Shown here: in pieces, positions 13,360 through 13,408 of the stretch
Numbering within the stretch: position 1 is the first letter of the stretch
Layout of the letters: each line of letters opens with the position of its first letter
DNA from: Caryophanales bacterium UBA3375
GTDB lineage: Bacteria; Bacillota_I; Bacilli_A; UBA3375
DNA: 13,408 nt
Assembly (NCBI GenBank): GCA_002359095.1
Contig: DEQD01000013.1
Coordinates: 1-13,408 of the forward strand
Reading direction: 5' to 3'
Notes under the pieces: generated by a model
Seen by the model: the letters and a program-made list of their open reading frames with translations, nothing else
The model's database searches: none
Told to the model about the DNA's origin: nothing
Position numbers and translations under genes: made by a program

Positions 13360-13408
13360 AGTCCCTTTAAAAAAAAATTACATTTAAAAAAGGAACTCTT
13401 GTATAATA
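13360..13408. other. AT-rich end of the window: weak hairpin and possible promoter
   Basis: AGTCCCTTT at about 13361-13369 can pair with AAAGGAACT near 13388-13398 with one mismatch, without a clear T-run on the plus strand. A TATAAT at 13402-13407 at the very edge could be the -10 box of a gene that starts beyond the window. Nothing else is seen here. Confidence 0.2.

Overview
The window comes from an AT-rich (roughly 30% G+C by eye), low-GC Gram-positive-type bacterium using the standard code: Trp is TGG wherever checked, and stops are TAA or TAG. Purine-rich Shine-Dalgarno sequences, a comFA homologue, a lipobox protein and proteins closely resembling Bacillus FbaA, enolase and GuaC point to Bacilli in the broad sense. 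An Erysipelotrichia-like or Mollicutes-related lineage is plausible, but this placement is inference. No rRNA, tRNA, CRISPR array, insertion sequence or phage gene was seen. Most of the window is conserved housekeeping DNA.

Layout. 1-60 holds the first codons of a leftward gene that leaves the window; its leader carries three copies of an 11-bp repeat. 248-1153 is a small envelope unit (DUF4234-type membrane protein, then a lipoprotein) closed by a terminator. 1258-5796 is a tight four-gene operon: class II fructose-bisphosphate aldolase, two tandem paralogous M20/PepV-type dipeptidases, and L-lactate dehydrogenase, ending in a strong terminator. 5931-7730 is glmS, a single-gene unit whose short leader leaves no room for a glmS ribozyme. 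7841-9133 is enolase, then a terminator, then GMP reductase (9182-10159) immediately behind it. A bidirectional terminator separates guaC from a convergent NCS2 purine permease (10284-11621, minus). The permease is divergent from comFA (11678-12919). The last ~490 bp (12920-13408) hold no intact gene. They contain short open stretches broken by stops that look like decayed coding sequence, and possibly a promoter at the very edge.

How the genes fit together. Aldolase, enolase and lactate dehydrogenase are steps of fermentative glycolysis; GlmS draws fructose-6-phosphate into amino-sugar and wall synthesis. The two dipeptidases would supply amino acids from peptides. GuaC and the NCS2 permease form a purine-salvage pair. 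ComFA belongs to the DNA-uptake machinery. Several promoters (genes at 248, 5931 and 7841, and the permease) look like extended -10 promoters (TGnTATAAT type) with no recognisable -35 box.

Three tempting upstream start codons were replaced by internal ATGs with proper ribosome binding sites: aldolase 1258, enolase 7841, permease 11621. I did not find a convincing undescribed system. The items most worth a second look are the triple repeat at 61-132, the tandem dipeptidase pair inside a glycolytic operon, and the decayed region after comFA.
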